Of a stretch of 18,914 nt of DNA, positions 1 through 6,295 are shown piece by piece (position 1 is the first letter of the stretch; the number at the start of each line of letters is the position of its first letter). This DNA comes from Ruminococcaceae bacterium UBA7135 (GTDB lineage Bacteria; Bacillota; Clostridia; Oscillospirales; Ruminococcaceae). Location: positions 1,178-20,091 of the forward strand of contig DKXD01000200.1 of assembly GCA_002492075.1 (NCBI GenBank), given 5' to 3'. Position numbers and translations under genes: made by a program. The notes under the pieces are model-generated. The model had not been told where the DNA came from. It saw nothing but the letters and a program-made list of their open reading frames with translations, and ran no database searches.

Positions 1-2
1 TC

Positions 3-1208
3 CGCCCCGCCATCCTCTGGAACGACGGACGCACCGCCATCGAGACCGACTATCTCAACAGCTTCATCGGAAAGGTTCGCCTCTCGGAATGTACAGCCAA
101 TATCGCGTTCGCGGGATTTACCGCGCCAAAGCTGCTGTGGCTAAAGAAGCACGAGCCCGAAAACTTCGCCAAGATCCGCAAGATAATGCTCCCGAAGGAC
201 TACATAAACTATATGCTTACGGGAAAGTTCTGCACAGACGTTTCGGACGCCTCCGGAACTCTGCTGTTCGATGTACGCAACAAGTGTTGGAGCTCCGAGA
301 TGGCGGAGCTTTGCGAGGTTCGCGCGGAACAGCTCCCGCGAATATGCGAAAGCTTTGAACAGATCGGAAAGCTTTCCGCTTCCGCCGCAAACGCGCTGGG
401 GCTTTCGGAAAGTGTCGTCGTCTGCGCGGGCGCGGGCGACAACGCCGCTGCCGCCGTTGGCACGGGCACGGTCGGCAACGCGCGCTGCAACATCTCCTTA
501 GGCACGTCGGGAACGGTGTTTATTTCCAACAAGGAGTTTCAAGTCGACCCGCAGAACGCGCTCCACGCGTTCGCGCACGCGGACGGAAACTTCCACCTTA
601 TGGGATGTATGTTGTCTGCCGCCTCCTGCAACAAGTGGTGGCAGGAGAGTATCCTCGAAACAACGCAATACAAAGCGGAAGAGGACAGGATAACCGAGGA
701 TATGCTCGGACGGAACCGCGTATTCTTTCTGCCGTATCTTATGGGCGAACGCTCGCCGATAAACGATGTGAACGCACGCGGCACGTTCATTGGAATGTCT
801 ATGGACGCCACGCGCGCCGATATGACGCTCGCGATGCTGGAAGGCGTAGCGTTCGGAATACGCGGCTCTATGGAGGTCGCCGAGCAGCTCGGCATAAAGC
901 CGCGCCGCAGCAAGATATGCGGCGGCGGCGCGAAAAGCGCGCTTTGGCGCAGGATATTCGCGAACGTCCTCAATATGGATATCGACACGGTGGAGACCGA
1001 GGAAGGCCCGGGGTACGGCGGCGCTATCCTTGCAGCGGTCGCCTGCGGGGAATGGAACTCCGTGGAAGAAGCGGCAAACGAGCTCGTCACCATAAAAGAT
1101 ACCGTCCACCCCACTCCCGAAACAACAGAGCTTTACGAGCAGAGATACAAACAATTCAAGCAGATCTATCCTGCCGTTAAAGAACTGTTCCCAAAAATAA
1201 ATTTTTGA
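3..1208 (+). CDS. xylB: Xylulokinase (FGGY carbohydrate kinase), 5' end missing
   Basis: This is the C-terminal 401 codons of an FGGY-family sugar kinase; the open frame runs in from the window edge and about 85-90 N-terminal residues are outside. Xylulokinase phosphorylates D-xylulose with ATP to xylulose 5-phosphate, feeding the pentose phosphate pathway in the cytoplasm. Visible family signatures are AILWNDGR at the start, the SDASGT segment, AGAGDNAAAAVGTG (its Asp is the catalytic-base position in XylB), the glycine-rich SLGTSG segment, YLMGERSP, and the ATP-site motif ICGGGAKSALWRRI near the end. These match xylulokinase better than glycerol or gluconate kinases, though FGGY specificity cannot be settled by eye. 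It is followed 12 bp later by the broken DUF4867-like gene and then a sugar isomerase, which fits a kinase-isomerase catabolic operon. No damage is seen in the part present. Confidence 0.9.
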   Translation, partial: RPAILWNDGRTAIETDYLNSFIGKVRLSECTANIAFAGFTAPKLLWLKKHEPENFAKIRKIMLPKDYINYMLTGKFCTDVSDASGTLLFDVRNKCWSSEMAELCEVRAEQLPRICESFEQIGKLSASAANALGLSESVVVCAGAGDNAAAAVGTGTVGNARCNISLGTSGTVFISNKEFQVDPQNALHAFAHADGNFHLMGCMLSAASCNKWWQESILETTQYKAEEDRITEDMLGRNRVFFLPYLMGERSPINDVNARGTFIGMSMDATRADMTLAMLEGVAFGIRGSMEVAEQLGIKPRRSKICGGGAKSALWRRIFANVLNMDIDTVETEEGPGYGGAILAAVACGEWNSVEEAANELVTIKDTVHPTPETTELYEQRYKQFKQIYPAVKELFPKINF

Positions 1209-1220
1209 AGAGGTGAAAAT

Positions 1221-1723
1221 ATGGAATTACTTTCGGTCTTCTCAAAGGAGTTCAAGTCTTACGGAAAGGTCTTAAGCGGCTACGATACAAAACAGCTGCT
1301 GAACGCTCTCGAAAGCTCCGCACCGCTTAATGACGGGGTGGATTATGTGATGAGCGAGCCCGCGCTCGAAACGCTGCCGATAGCAAACGAGCTCGAGAAC
1401 GGACGGCTGACACCTCGAAGGTCAAGGCTTTCAAATCACCGTCGGGCGCTGTTGTCGAGCTGTACTCCACGACGCTGCATTACGCGCCTTGCTCGGCTAA
1501 ACGCGGCAAAGGCTTTAATGCAGCCGTCGCGCTGCCGAAAGGCACTAACGGCAAACTGAACGCTATGGTCTATCGTGAGGACAAATCGCTTTGGGCGGTG
1601 AACAAGCGGCTGCTCGCTCACGCCGAGAGCGCCGAGGCAAGACAAGGCGCAAAGGTGCTTTTAGACGGCGAAAACATTGATATAAAAGATGAAATAGAAG
1701 GAGAAAATACTTATGCTTACTAA
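1221..1723 (+). pseudogene. DUF4867-like gene, internally deleted and frameshifted
   Basis: Two parts of one gene are visible in different frames. The N-terminal part starts at ATG 1221 behind GAGGTGA and reads MELLSVFSKEFKSYGKVL onward to about ELENG near 1402. From 1409 the protein continues in another frame with DTSKVKAF, VELYSTTLHYAPC, ALPKGTN, NKRLLAH and LDGENI, ending at TAA 1721-1723 and overlapping the next gene's start by 11 bp. From memory, both parts resemble the DUF4867 (cupin-like) family often next to L-fucose/L-arabinose-type isomerases. The roughly 60 residues expected between the halves are absent, so I infer a deletion around 1402-1411 that also changed the frame. In the first frame translation would end at 1559. 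The function of the family is unknown. A real deletion and an assembly error look alike here. I am fairly sure the gene is broken and less sure of the family name. Confidence 0.75.
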
Positions 1724-3203
1724 TATTCCCGAAGTCAAATTGGGGCTTATAGCGGTATCGCGCGACTGCTTTATTATCTCGCTTTCCGAAAAGCGGCGCG
1801 CGGCGGTCGCGGACGCTTGCGGCAAGCGCGGTATCGACATTTTCGAGTGTAAAACGACAGTCGAGAATGAGCGCGATATGCTAAAGGCTGTCGACGAGGT
1901 GAATGCGGCGGGGTGCAACGCGCTTGTCGTGTTCCTCGGGAACTTCGGTCCGGAGACGCCCGAAACGCTTATCGCTCAAAGATTTGCAGGACCCGTGATG
2001 TACGCTGCCGCGGCGGAAGAATCGGGCGACGACCTTATCGGAGGTCGCGGAGACGCGTTCTGCGGTATGCTGAACTGCTCTTACAATCTTGGTATGCGGC
2101 ACTTAAAGGCTTACATTCCGCCTTATCCCGTTGGAACATCGGAGGACGCGGCGCAAATGATAAGCGAGTTCATACCGATAGCGCGGACGCTTATCGGGCT
2201 CTCAGAACTCAAAATAATCACGTTCGGACCGCGTCCGCAGGATTTTTTCGCGTGCAACGCTCCGATAAAGGGGCTGTATGAGCTCGGCATTGAAGTCGAG
2301 GAGAACTCCGAGCTCGACCTGCTTGTCTCCTACAAGGCGCACGCCAACGACCCGCGCATACCCGATATCTGCGAGGAAATGGCAAAGGAAATGGGCGAGG
2401 GGAAATACTACGCGGATATTAACGCGCGTATGGCGCAGCTTGAGATCACCCTGCTCGATTGGGCGGAGAAGCACAAGGGCTCACGGAAGTATGTCGCGTT
2501 CGCCGACAAATGCTGGCCGGCGTTCCCGGAGGCGTTCGGGTTCGAGCCGTGCTATGTCAACTCGCGGCTGGTAGCGCGCGGTATTCCCGTTTCGTGCGAG
2601 GTGGATATTTACGGGGCTGTCTCCGAATACATAGGAATGTGCATTACGGGCGACACGGTAACGCTGCTTGATATCAACAACTCCGTGCCCGCCGACCTCT
2701 TTAAGCAGGATATAGAGGGTAAATTCCCGTACACGCTCACCGACACGTTTATGGGCTTCCACTGCGGAAACACGCCCGCATGCAAGCTCTGCGCCGACAG
2801 AGCGGTGAAGTATCAGCTCATTCAGCACAGACTGCTTGAGCCAAAGGACTCCGAACCCGATTTCACACGCGGAACACTCGAGGGCGACATCGCAGCTTCG
2901 GATATCACGTTCTACCGTCTGCAATGCGACAGCGACGGCGTGCTGCGCGCGTATGTTGCCGAGGGCGAGGTGCTGCCCGTTCAGACACGGTCGTTCGGCG
3001 GCATAGGTATCTTCGCCATTCCCGAAATGGGGCGCTTTTACAGGCACATACTCATTCAGAAACGATATCCTCACCATGGTGCGGTGGCGTTTACTCACTG
3101 CGGCAACCTTATTTTCGAGACGCTGAAAATGCTCGGCATTGAGGATATAGCCTACAATCAGCCCAAGGAGCTGCCCTATCCCACAGAGAGACCGTTTAAG
3201 TGA
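1713..3203 (+). CDS. L-fucose/L-arabinose isomerase family protein
   Basis: This 496-residue cytoplasmic protein has the layout of the FucI/AraA-type aldose-ketose isomerases. The N-terminal part (about 1-175) is a Rossmann-like region with VVFLGNFGPETPETL and FGPRPQDFF. The C-terminal half contains FADKCWPAFPEAFGFEPCYVNSRL (split motif around residues 265-290), SCEVDIYGAVSEYIG around 294 with the conserved Glu and Asp that bind the divalent metal in this superfamily, GFHCGNTPACKLC, and VAFTHCGN near the end. The start ATG at 1713 sits 10 nt after an AAGGAG-type site and inside the tail of the DUF4867-like relic. With the upstream xylulokinase it suggests isomerisation of an aldose (for example L-fucose, D-arabinose or L-arabinose) followed by kinase action, but the substrate cannot be read from sequence. 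No frameshift is visible. Confidence 0.85.
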   Translation: MLTNIPEVKLGLIAVSRDCFIISLSEKRRAAVADACGKRGIDIFECKTTVENERDMLKAVDEVNAAGCNALVVFLGNFGPETPETLIAQRFAGPVMYAAAAEESGDDLIGGRGDAFCGMLNCSYNLGMRHLKAYIPPYPVGTSEDAAQMISEFIPIARTLIGLSELKIITFGPRPQDFFACNAPIKGLYELGIEVEENSELDLLVSYKAHANDPRIPDICEEMAKEMGEGKYYADINARMAQLEITLLDWAEKHKGSRKYVAFADKCWPAFPEAFGFEPCYVNSRLVARGIPVSCEVDIYGAVSEYIGMCITGDTVTLLDINNSVPADLFKQDIEGKFPYTLTDTFMGFHCGNTPACKLCADRAVKYQLIQHRLLEPKDSEPDFTRGTLEGDIAASDITFYRLQCDSDGVLRAYVAEGEVLPVQTRSFGGIGIFAIPEMGRFYRHILIQKRYPHHGAVAFTHCGNLIFETLKMLGIEDIAYNQPKELPYPTERPFK

Positions 3204-3244
3204 GCTTGAAGTAAACATATGCAGTATAGTAGGGAATATACGGC

Positions 3245-3268
3245 AAAAACCGCCCTCCCACAGGGCGG
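3245..3268 (-). terminator. Intrinsic terminator of the decayed leftward gene
   Basis: A perfect 7-bp stem (CCGCCCT at 3250-3256 with AGGGCGG at 3262-3268, 5-nt loop) is followed on the minus strand by five T residues (3245-3249). On the plus strand there is no T tract, so it belongs to the leftward VanY-type relic whose stop codon lies 24 bp upstream on that strand. It could also slow transcription leaving the plus-strand isomerase operon. Confidence 0.75.
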
Positions 3269-3291
3269 AGGACGGAACGTATAAATTACAT

Positions 3292-3468
3292 TTACGCGTC
3301 TTCGCTGTACGCGTAATTGGAAGTTATGCCGTAATACTCCTCTGGCGAGAGACCCGAGGCTGTTATCGCCTTTGCTCTTTCCTCACCTATGTAACGGATG
3401 TGCCACAACTCGTACGTATAGCATGTCTGCGGCTCTTTACCCTTGGGATAGCGTATTATTGTAACGTG
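3292..3468 (-). pseudogene. C-terminal relic of a VanY-type D-Ala-D-Ala carboxypeptidase
   Basis: Reading leftward from 3468, 58 codons encode HVTIIRYPKGKEPQ, then YELWHIRYIGEERAKAI and SGLSPEEYYGI, ending at TAA (3292-3294). This is the C-terminal end of VanY/DacB-type zinc D,D-carboxypeptidases (peptidase M15), whose canonical form is RYPKGK...YEPWHxRYVG, with the WH histidine as a zinc ligand. The canonical Pro before Trp is Leu here. The frame is closed by TGA directly upstream (3469-3471) and no N-terminal part with the other zinc ligands (SxHxxGxAxD) is found in the next several hundred bases, so only the last third remains. The gene's own terminator survives just downstream. Intact members trim peptidoglycan pentapeptides outside the membrane. 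Confidence 0.8.
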
Positions 3469-3654
3469 TCATATAAAATCCAAAAAAGTTCCTCGATCGG
3501 TTTCTTCTTAAATCACTCGTAAACCCTCATTAAATAACGTTTAGCAAAAGGGACGGAGAAGAGAACGAAAAAAATACTTTTCTACAATCCGGCTCTCCTC
3601 CACGAAGCGGGGGAGAGAAAAACAACTATAATATGTAAAAATTTTCAAAATCTC
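3469..3654. other. AT-rich intergenic stretch with one hairpin, no gene seen
   Basis: Between the carboxypeptidase relic and the ComFB-like promoter no credible gene was found on either strand. One hairpin stands out: CTCTCCTCC (3593-3601) pairs with GGGGGAGAG (3609-3617) with one G-U pair and a 7-nt loop. It has no T tract on either strand, so it is not an obvious terminator. Confidence 0.5.
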
Positions 3655-3683
3655 TTGACAAATGCCGAAAATTGTTATACAAT
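3655..3683 (+). promoter_or_regulatory. Sigma-A promoter of the ComFB-like gene
   Basis: The -35 box TTGACA (3655-3660, perfect) and the -10 box TACAAT (3678-3683, one mismatch from TATAAT) are separated by exactly 17 bp. Transcription would start near 3690, leaving about 70 nt of leader before ATG 3761. The leader contains related CGAAAGCGCTTTGCCAA and AAAAGCGAGCAGCTTTTGCCAA segments that could form alternative stems over the ribosome site. Confidence 0.85.
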
Positions 3684-3760
3684 ATAAATAGGTTGGAAGT
3701 ACGAAAGCGCTTTGCCAAATTAAATTGCAAAAGCGAGCAGCTTTTGCCAAGGAGGATATT

Positions 3761-4033
3761 ATGGCACTTGTAAACGTAATGGAAGGTATAATCGACGAAA
3801 AACTTGAGCAGATGCTGAAAGAAGAAAATTGCTGCAAATGCGAACGCTGCCTTGAAGATATGAAGGCAATGGCGCTCAATCAGCTGCCGGCAAAGTATGT
3901 CAGCACACGAAACGGAGAGTTGTTTTCAAAGCTGAACTCCCTTATGCGCCAAAACTCCATTGATATCAACGTTGCCGTTTCTTATGCCATTAAAACCGTA
4001 TCCGAGCGCCCGTCGCACGACATAAAGAAATAA
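3761..4033 (+). CDS. ComFB family protein
   Basis: A 90-residue protein matching the late competence protein ComFB family: it opens with LVNVMEGIIDEKLEQML, has a cysteine cluster CCKCERC (Cys24, 25, 27 and 30), then LEDMKAMALNQLPAKYV, which is the conserved core. Cysteines at these positions probably bind zinc in the family. In Bacillus subtilis comFB lies in the comF operon with no strong competence role; cyanobacterial relatives have been reported as cyclic-dinucleotide receptors, so a signalling role is possible here. Start ATG 3761 is set by AAGGAGGA (3749-3756); an in-frame TTG further upstream lacks such a site. The gene is single, with its own strong promoter and terminator and no competence genes beside it, so it is an orphan. 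The family call is confident; the function is not. Confidence 0.85.
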   Translation: MALVNVMEGIIDEKLEQMLKEENCCKCERCLEDMKAMALNQLPAKYVSTRNGELFSKLNSLMRQNSIDINVAVSYAIKTVSERPSHDIKK

Positions 4034-4057
4034 CGCCGATTTTTTCCGCAATAACCT

Positions 4058-4084
4058 TTTCCCCGCTGTCGGCGGGGAAATTTT
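4058..4084 (+). terminator. Intrinsic terminator after the ComFB-like gene
   Basis: A perfect 9-bp stem (TTTCCCCGC at 4058-4066 and GCGGGGAAA at 4072-4080) with loop TGTCG is followed by TTTT (4081-4084). It lies 25 bp after the ComFB-like stop codon and just before the next gene. Confidence 0.85.
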
Positions 4085-4102
4085 AATAAAGAGCGAGGTT
4101 TT

Positions 4103-4615
4103 ATGAATTTTGAGGTCGTTGAAGCGAACCGTGCAAAGCTTCTCCGCGAGCGCTTTATAGAGCGCTTTGTTAATACGGAGTGCGAATATTATGGGAAGTA
4201 TTATCTCCAAGCAGACGAGTATGTCCGCGGCTTTTTGTGGGACTGCCTTAAAGATTTTTCTGACAAGAAAAAACGATGCACACAGGATCAAGCCGCAAAA
4301 TTGCTGGAAAAAAGGGGCAACGTTTATTTTATGTGGGATTTCTGGTGCGAGGGCACGGTATTCGCCGACGAATACCCGAACGCCGTAATAAAGGCAAACG
4401 GCGCGGAACTCGGTCGGCTTTCCGTAGACGAATGGAATGCCGAACTTGAAGCGGAAAAGCACGACTGTTACATCGAACACCCGCAGCTCCCAAGCGATAT
4501 CTATGTCTTTGACGAGAGCTTTTCATGGTACGTTATTTTCACGCACGAGTTCGACGACTGCGAGGATATCGACGATATCGTGAGATGTTGCATCCGTTGG
4601 GAAAGCGAGCCGTAA
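4103..4615 (+). CDS. Hypothetical protein, 170 aa, acidic and aromatic-rich
   Basis: I do not recognise this family. The ATG at 4103 is preceded by a weak site (GCGAGG). The protein is probably soluble: no signal peptide or membrane segment is visible. Its N-terminal third is helical and charged (RAKLLRERFIERFV, WDCLKDFSDKKKRC). The middle has YFMWDFWCEGTVFADEYP, which looks like a compact aromatic core. The C-terminal part has YVFDESFSWYVIFTHEF and a run of acidic residues (DDCEDIDDIV). This kind of 'FD.S..W...TH.' ending occurs in several small families of unknown function, including immunity-like proteins, but no toxin is adjacent, so I do not assign that role. It follows the ComFB terminator, with no clear promoter of its own. 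Base composition resembles its neighbours. Confidence 0.7.
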   Translation: MNFEVVEANRAKLLRERFIERFVNTECEYYGKYYLQADEYVRGFLWDCLKDFSDKKKRCTQDQAAKLLEKRGNVYFMWDFWCEGTVFADEYPNAVIKANGAELGRLSVDEWNAELEAEKHDCYIEHPQLPSDIYVFDESFSWYVIFTHEFDDCEDIDDIVRCCIRWESEP

Positions 4616-4640
4616 ACCGAAAACTCGCGGCGACACGTCA

Positions 4641-4681
4641 AAATAACAACAAATATCCCCGCGCGTTCGGCGTGGGGATAT
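4641..4681 (-). terminator. Terminator-like hairpin, better fit to the leftward strand
   Basis: ATATCCCC (4653-4660) pairs perfectly with GGGGATAT (4674-4681), enclosing a GC-rich inner part (CGC/GCG). On the minus strand it is followed by a T-rich run (TTTGTTGTTATTTTG), while on the plus strand no T tract follows. It is therefore the natural end of the leftward transcript that starts near 5270. It might also serve the rightward gene ending at 4615. Confidence 0.65.
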
Positions 4682-5270
4682 CATATATTCAATTGTGAAA
4701 ATTGCTTATTACATTGGACCGTTCTCCTTGTTAAAATTTGGGTTTAAAGCAAATTTTCGGGGACATCGGACTCAACCTCCTGCTAGAATTTTCCAACCTC
4801 AGGTTTTAACTCGCACATCGCAACCACCACTTTCATTATGGCTTATCTATGTAAACGCGTTAAAGCGGTAAAAATTCTGCGGGATCAACGTAACCGTGCG
4901 GTTTTCATAACGGTATAAGCACCTTGCGTGAATGGATTTTGCACTTTTGAAAGCTCATCAACTTTCGTGCAAATCATCATTCGTAAAATTCACCTCAGCG
5001 GTAAGCGTCGGGCGATCCCGCAGACGCTTGGTAAAAAGGTTCATCAATTTCCATCGGAACTCGCCTGCCTTTCTGTTAAGATGTAAACTCTTCGCTGTGA
5101 TTTAACGACCCATTGGACTTTCTCCTTTTCAGCAACACACACTTCACAAATGAACTTGAAGTGTTCTCGCGTACTAAAGCTTACCTTTCCATTGGTCTGA
5201 ACTCCCTTCGAAGATTGGGAAGAGCCACCGTACCGACCTCTCGGCTTGACTTCGGTTTTTCTCTTTCCTT
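4641..5270 (-). ncRNA. Candidate large structured noncoding RNA (about 620 nt)
   Basis: No protein-like reading frame covers this region, yet it is bounded by an excellent leftward promoter (5277-5305) and a T-followed hairpin (4641-4681). Between them, reading leftward, are strong stems: CCGA/TCGG at 5233-5244; an 8-bp stem at 5139-5164; AAGCGTC/GACGCTT plus inner GGG/CCC at 5003-5029; GCAC+GAAAG closing at 4941-4970; and AAAATTTG/CAAATTTT at 4733-4757. A short motif of the form GGAG...CCAATG recurs five times, mostly followed at once by a stop codon. This layout resembles large Firmicutes RNAs such as ROOL, GOLLD or OLE in size and stem density, but I cannot match it to any of them from memory. 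The alternative is a decayed small-gene operon with leftover ribosome sites. The transcript is inferred. Confidence 0.5.
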
Positions 5271-5276
5271 GTATAT

Positions 5277-5305
5277 ATAATAACACACTTTTTCGTCAAA
5301 GTCAA
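5277..5305 (-). promoter_or_regulatory. Leftward sigma-A promoter for the candidate structured RNA
   Basis: On the minus strand TTGACT (5300-5305) and TATTAT (5277-5282) are 17 bp apart, each one mismatch from consensus. Transcription would start near 5270. It is divergent from the DUF1292 gene promoter about 120 bp away. No credible coding sequence starts within the next several hundred bases downstream. Confidence 0.8.
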
Positions 5306-5422
5306 TAGTTTTTTTCAAATTTCCCATCGGTGTTTTGTATATATTTTCGTGGGATGTTTTAGGCAAAGTAACGATAATTTTCGCCAAAGACAAAAAATGC
5401 CTTGTTTTTCGGGAATTACCTA

Positions 5423-5451
5423 TTGACAACGCCGCGGGAATATTGTAAAAT
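5423..5451 (+). promoter_or_regulatory. Sigma-A promoter of the DUF1292 gene
   Basis: TTGACA (5423-5428, perfect) and TAAAAT (5446-5451, one mismatch) are 17 bp apart. Transcription would start near 5458, giving a leader of about 50 nt before ATG 5510. Confidence 0.85.
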
Positions 5452-5509
5452 ATATTTAAGCGTGGTTCTTCTTTCGGGACAAATTTCACGCTGCGAAAGG
5501 CGGAAACGC

Positions 5510-5851
5510 ATGAGCGAGAACGAAAACACCTACCTAGATGAGGACGAGGGCATTATAGAACTTGAAGACGAGGACGGAAACGTAACACGCTTTGAGTTCG
5601 TGGATCGCGCGGAGATGAACGGCACGGTTTATTACGCGCTTATCCCCGAAGAGTATGACGAAAACGACGAGAGCGCGGCGGAATTCGTCGTGCTGAAAGA
5701 GGCGGTCATCGACGGCGAAGCGATGCTTGCCACGGTGGACGATGACGATGAGTATCAGAAAGTCGGCGAGATGTTTTTGCAGCGTTTTTCCGAGCTTCCC
5801 GACATGGACTTTTCGGAGCTGGAAAAACTTGACGGCGTTGATGACGAATAA
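5510..5851 (+). CDS. DUF1292 family protein
   Basis: This 113-residue protein is strongly acidic and matches DUF1292 (YrzB-like): IIELEDEDGNVTRFEFVD, then YYALIPEEY, EFVVLKEAV and ATVDDDDEYQKVGEMFLQRF. The fold is a small cytoplasmic beta-rich domain of unknown function. In many Firmicutes a DUF1292 gene sits with a Holliday junction resolvase homologue (yqgF) and an IreB-type gene, but here it stands alone with its own promoter and leads directly into the probable 6S RNA. Start ATG 5510 is chosen because the strong promoter's transcript begins near 5458, so the in-frame upstream TTG at 5402 would not be transcribed; AAAGGCGG provides the ribosome site. No damage is visible. Confidence 0.85.
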   Translation: MSENENTYLDEDEGIIELEDEDGNVTRFEFVDRAEMNGTVYYALIPEEYDENDESAAEFVVLKEAVIDGEAMLATVDDDDEYQKVGEMFLQRFSELPDMDFSELEKLDGVDDE

Positions 5852-5880
5852 AACCTAACCCAAAAAACAAAATATTTATA

Positions 5881-6074
5881 CTGCCTTGCCGGCGTATGTG
5901 CGCTATTTATGATCCGAACACTTTTTAAAAGGGATCTCGACTCCGGCGGCGGATTGCAGACCTCCTGTGAGCCTTGCGCTCACAGTCGGCGGGAGCGCGA
6001 AACCGTTGGGCGACCTTACCCACCCTGCTTACAGCGGGTTTTATAATGCGCCCTACTGCAAGGCGGTAGTTTTT
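5881..6074 (+). ncRNA. ssrS: Probable 6S RNA
   Basis: About 190 nt fold into the single long interrupted hairpin expected of 6S RNA. The ends pair (CTGCCTTGC at 5881 with GCAAGGCGGTAG at about 6058-6069), followed by a second closing segment (GTA..GCGC with GCGC..TAC). A central open region has CCGAACAC, TTTTTAAAAGGG on one side and CTTACCCACCCTG on the other, sequences I associate with clostridial 6S RNAs. A terminal hairpin CTGTGAGC/GCTCACAG closes the distal arm. The closing stem runs into five T residues (6070-6074). 6S RNA mimics an open promoter and binds the housekeeping RNA polymerase in stationary phase. No clear separate promoter was found, so it may be processed from the DUF1292 transcript or use a weak -10 (TATTTA, 5873). 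Exact ends are uncertain. Confidence 0.78.
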
Positions 6075-6083
6075 GAAAAACAA

Positions 6084-6107
6084 ACGGGAGCTTCGGCTCC
6101 CGTTTTT
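6084..6107 (+). terminator. Strong intrinsic terminator after the 6S RNA
   Basis: ACGGGAGC (6084-6091) and GCTCCCGT (6096-6103) form a perfect stem closed by a TTCG tetraloop, extendable by flanking A/T pairs, and followed by TTTTT. The A-rich left flank would also allow termination on the minus strand. Confidence 0.9.
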
Positions 6108-6162
6108 GTTGTCCTATCAGAAAACTTCCCTCGCCTTTAGAGTGCGTGCGTTATAGAAGTTT

Positions 6163-6199
6163 TTCGGTGTCGAGCGACCATGCTTGACACTGAATTTTT
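6163..6199 (+). terminator. Second rightward terminator hairpin without its own gene
   Basis: TTCGGTGTCGAGC (6163-6175) pairs along 13 bp with GCTTGACACTGAA (6182-6194), with two G-U pairs that work only in the plus-strand RNA, followed by TTTTT (6195-6199). It lies about 55 bp after the 6S terminator with no gene between, so it is either a backup terminator or the end of an unseen small transcript. Confidence 0.7.
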
Positions 6200-6236
6200 C
6201 TGTGAGACGAATTGCCAAAGGCGGTACGCCTTATGG

Positions 6237-6295
6237 CGGGGAAAATTTTTATACGGACCATGCTTTTCCCCGTCGTAGTATATACGTTCTACGAC
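6237..6295 (-). terminator. Paired hairpins at the 3' end of the zinc-ribbon gene
   Basis: Two abutting stems sit at and beyond the stop of the leftward gene: GTCGTAG/CTACGAC (6272-6278 with 6289-6295, overlapping the stop codon) and CGGGGAAAA/TTTTCCCCG (6237-6245 with 6264-6272). Neither is followed by a T tract on the minus strand, so they are likely 3'-end structures rather than a textbook terminator. They share base 6272 and so could compete. Confidence 0.45.

Noticed and set aside
498..1154. Long antisense frames within the kinase
   Set aside because: They lie on the opposite strand of a gene with strong family motifs, and their composition follows its codon pattern.
5044..5286. Leftward 80-codon frame without ATG
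   Set aside because: It starts inside the -10 of a strong promoter at a TTG with no ribosome site, and its composition is not protein-like. It overlaps the candidate structured RNA.
5181..5489. Leftward 102-codon frame including an ATG before the leftward promoter
   Set aside because: It reads straight through both promoter boxes and lacks a ribosome site, and no family resemblance was seen.
6001..6110. Possible riboswitch or tmRNA fragment
   Set aside because: The paired ends, single long arm, CTTACCCACCC segment and terminal hairpin fit 6S RNA better; no riboswitch core or tmRNA tag frame was found.
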